DNA from: Amoebidium appalachense
Taxonomy: Eukaryota > Ichthyosporea
Direction of reading: 5' to 3'
Assembly: GCA_963693365.1 (NCBI GenBank)
Contig: CAVNZM010000003.1
Coordinates: 12,462,001 to 12,526,000, forward strand
Length of the DNA: 64,000 bases
The first letter of the stretch is position 1, and each line of letters opens with the position of its first letter. The notes beneath the pieces were generated by a model. That model ran no database searches and had not been told where the DNA came from. It saw only the letters and a program-made list of their open reading frames with translations. Positions 53,496-64,000 of the stretch are shown here, in pieces. The position numbers and the translations under genes were made by a program.

Positions 53496-55103
53496 TTTTT
53501 CTGTTTTGAAAATTTAGAGTGGTGTACACGACTTGGTGGGGTGTGTTTGCAATGTGCTGGTCACTGTTGTGGTAAATTCGGTGTGGGTGAAGTAACGTTG
53601 CTGGGTGAAGGTTTAGCAGCTTGTCAACACCGTGTTGTGCATTTATATGCATGGACTCTTTTGGTTTCTTTGTACAAAAAAATGAAACACTAGGCCTCTA
53701 AAGAGTTAAGCAGGTAAAATAAAGAGTGTATGCCCAAAGCATGTGTATCGTCGTTTGCTTACTGAAGATATGATAATAAAGCCCCACTGGCGTACATACT
53801 GAGCAGTGAGGAGGTCTATTCTTTACAGCGACGAAAAAGGGAAATGAGAAATCTGATGATATACCGCAACAAAAGAGCTGTGTTCTAATCACGTTCTTCC
53901 TTGTTTTACAGTTCCAACAGATGATTGAGGTAAAGAAGAAAGAGGGGAAAAGAAGGAATGCAAAAACTGTCAGAGTGCTACAGTCATTACTTCACTCCTT
54001 TGCCGTTTGCTGAAAACCTTTGATTTGAATTTTACTTTCCTTTTCACTCCTTTTCTATGTCTCTCTCACCAATGTCTTCGGCTTTTTCCTCGACTTCATA
54101 TATTACGTTTCTGATTTCCCTTTCCTTTGGAATGCACAACTAAGCCTTTTTAGTCTTTCTCCCTTCTACAATAACCTCGCAACACAATCACTAAGTCTTT
54201 ACAAAGCCCTCTCTTTTTTGATTCCCTTTCCACCCTTCATTCTGTCTATAACACCCTCATAAACTTTTCCTCTAACCCTTTCTCCCCTCTTTTTTTTTTC
54301 AAATTTTCGTTTTCGTTTCGTTTTTCCCTGTGCTTGGCTCCAAAAGCCGGAAATGTGCTGATTGGTTCACACTGAAAGTTGCCAGATTTCACATGTCGTC
54401 ATCACTTGAAAAAAGCCACTTTCCTTATCTTTTTCCTATGGACACAAAACAAAAATGGAAACGGTTCTCATCCATAAGATTTATTTCTGCTTATTTTCTT
54501 CCCATGGAAATAGAAATCAGAAACTGTTCTTAGCCATACCATTTATCCCTAATTATTTCAGTGTCTTGTTAGAGAAATTTTGGTATGAGAAAAGATAATC
54601 ATTATTCGTATACAGTGGGCACGTGCGGCAGTAACAGAGGAGTGCAAAAATATCCCCACGGCATCACGCGTCCAGTCAAAGAGAGCCAGGTAAGAACACG
54701 TGTGTGCTCACACACCCACTTGCACGTGCATTATGCAGCTGCAGTGCCCATCTGCCCCCCCCGTGGGCCCGTGGGCCCAGGGCGCTCACGCACCATAGAT
54801 GGATGTGTGCATTGTTGTATTGTTCCCCTGGAACTGCAGTTGTGAAAAGCATACTACGGATATCTCTAGCATCGGTGCACCGATATTAATTTACTAATCG
54901 TACACACACACCATATGCATGTGGACATACACACACTGAAACGACACACATCTGGTCTCGCAGAAAAATATCAAACTACTTTTTTTGTGCTCATGATGGT
55001 GATTTGAGGTTTGAAGAGGCCGCAGGGGTGGGCAGAAAGAAGGATGGGGTTGGGGGTGGGGGGCCAGTTGGCCATGGTAGGGGGGGGAGAGAGGGGAGGG
55101 GAA

Positions 55104-55154
<51 letters not shown>

Positions 55155-55393
55155 GGGGGGGGGGGGGGGGGGGGGGGGAAGGGGATCCGGGGGGAGGGAG
55201 GGGAAGGAGGGGCAGGGTGGGCTCAAGGTTAATGGTGGAAAAGCTCTCTGTGAGGTCACAAGTTCTTTCAGGCTGATGAACTGGCTACCACTCTTACACA
55301 GACGTGGGTGGTGGTGGTGGTGGTGGTGATGGTGGTGGTTGTGGAGGGGACCGAGGGGAGGGCAGGGGGGGTCGGGGAAGGCCCGTGGGGGGA

Positions 55394-55447
<54 letters not shown>

Positions 55448-56275
55448 GGGGAATGGGGAAAAGAGGAGGCCCGGTCCTGGCCCTGCAGGTCCACCCACTC
55501 ACTCCCTGTTGAACTTCGTCTTACGAACATTCAGACTACTGGAGGATACGAAACTGTGTACAATGTATGTATGTGTATAAAAGCGGCAACCTGATGCAGG
55601 GTATACCGGTAGTGCAACCAGATTGAGAGTGCAGTAGATGTAAAACTTTAAGACACGGGGGAGGCAAGGCCGGGGGAATGGGGGGTGTCTGTGGGTGGGG
55701 GTTTGGGTGGGTGTGGGTGAGGGGGTGGGTGGGGGGAGGGGGAGGAGGGGGGGAAGGGGGGGGGGAGGGGAAGGGGGGATGACATGGTTGTATTGTACAC
55801 GTGCGGGTGGGTCATTCATGGTCTTCAATAAACCGGAAAAACTCGCATAGCTGCTGTGGTTCGGTTCACACATGTGATTTTATTGGTCAAAAAAACAACA
55901 AATTTACACAGAAATACACCTACCGGCAGAGTCCAACCACAGCCTGTGCACACCAGCACAACTGGAACATCAATTTGCATATCTAGAACAGCTATAATGG
56001 TATTAGGGTTAGAAAATCTCACAGTTCTATCATACATGCTAGCTCAAATCAACAAGATGTCGTTGTGTTCCGTACATATTTCCTACTTGACGTCTTAATC
56101 TCCGATTCACGAGTTAATTTTCAAAATGGCAAGTCACTACCAACCATGCATAGGAAAAGAAGGAAAACCAACGTGGAAAACAGTCACCACACAAGCTTTA
56201 TTCAATCGGCAGTAACCATCAATTCAATATCACTCTCAGAATGCCATTGCTTGTATATGTCGTATATTGGTAGCA

Positions 56276-56327
<52 letters not shown>

Positions 56328-56540
56328 AGATCACCACCACCAAACACACACCAACTCCCCCCACCAACCCCCCCCCCCCCCCCCCCCCCCCGGAGGAATA
56401 TCAGAAGCCTGCATAATAGATATACCGAAAGTTTGCATGTTTGCCCTTCTATGCGTGTACATGTACTGTTACTACCTTGCCTGTCTGCATAAGCAATGCG
56501 TCCAGTTATACACAAGTATAATATTACTTGCCCATAAATA
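53496..56540. other. Region between globin start and arrestin 3' part
   Basis: Unique AT-rich sequence at 53500-54550 is the likely globin promoter/5' region; it contains an ATTGG at about 54358. Poly-G tracts of about 50 nt lie at 55104-55153 and 55396-55446, and poly-C runs at 56279-56327. Downstream arrestin exons or its 3' UTR may lie here, but none could be supported. Confidence 0.5.
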
Positions 56541-56663
56541 CACTACTTTTCCAATGCCAAAAACACACCATTCCCTTCTCGTCGTGTCACACGCACACAC
56601 ACACACGTACACGCACGCACACACACACACGCACACACGTACACACACACGCACGCAAAAACG

Positions 56664-56741
<78 letters not shown>

Positions 56742-56763
56742 ACACCAACCCCACCACTAGTTC

Positions 56764-64000
<7,237 letters not shown>

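Noticed and set aside
54585-54690. Possible plus-strand exon ending in AG/GTAAGAAC
   Set aside because: A good donor but no recognisable protein similarity, no linked upstream or downstream exon, and only a short frame.
55499-55600. Possible terminal arrestin exon on the minus strand (ends KTKFNRE then stop)
   Set aside because: An acceptor-like CAG is present, but phase with the previous exon and family similarity could not be shown.

Overview
This is a nuclear genomic window from a eukaryote with many short, phase-consistent exons separated by large introns packed with simple sequence: poly-G/poly-C runs up to 70 nt, (GT)n/(AC)n, (GA)n/(CT)n and GGGA arrays. The gene set is a beta-arrestin-type arrestin, a KCTD-type T1/BTB plus WD40 protein, a sideroflexin, an SLC25A39/40-type mitochondrial carrier, a CBM21 protein, a two-domain globin and an M20 amidohydrolase. 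That mix suits a unicellular holozoan such as an ichthyosporean, or another intron-rich unikont protist. This placement is inference; no species is recognised. Most of the very long apparent reading frames (poly Pro/Gly/Ser-Leu/Cys-Val/His-Thr) are translations of simple repeats and are not genes.

Layout, left to right: 1-2100, 5' part of a sideroflexin gene (-, runs off the left edge). 2101-5448, its upstream region. 5449-17271, M20 amidohydrolase/aminoacylase (-, 11 exons, 417 aa). 17272-18436, divergent promoter region with three CCAAT motifs. 18437-26865, SLC25A39/40-like carrier (+, 11 exons, 322 aa). 26866-29690, convergent intergenic region with a dispersed repeat. 29691-43017, coiled-coil/T1-BTB/WD40 protein (-, about 10 exons). 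43018-45114, second divergent promoter region with three CCAAT motifs and a 130-bp direct repeat. 45115-45815, intronless double CBM21 gene (+) with an apparent 1-nt frameshift. 47758-53495, double-domain globin (-, 6 exons, 346 aa) ending in a CaaX-like tetrapeptide. About 56764-64000, beta-arrestin-like gene (-, C-terminal half; 5' end off the right edge). A tRNA-Phe(GAA) gene lies in an arrestin intron, same strand. I joined exons using homology to the families, GT/AG sites and reading-frame phase, which agrees at nearly every junction.

Three genome-scale patterns stand out. (1) In at least four genes one edge of an exon, with its splice site, has been copied once or in tandem into the neighbouring intron, leaving decoy half-exons. 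(2) Many introns start with (GT)n exactly at the donor or end with (CA)nCAG at the acceptor, so microsatellites seem to have grown from splice sites. (3) A dispersed SINE-like repeat family, in at least three subfamilies, ends in GCATTCAA followed by poly(C). It may be one source of the many G/C homopolymers.

The proteins do not form one pathway. Two are mitochondrial inner-membrane carriers (sideroflexin, SLC25A39/40-like); the rest are a hydrolase, a signalling adaptor, a T1/WD40 scaffold, a glycogen/starch-binding protein and a haem protein.
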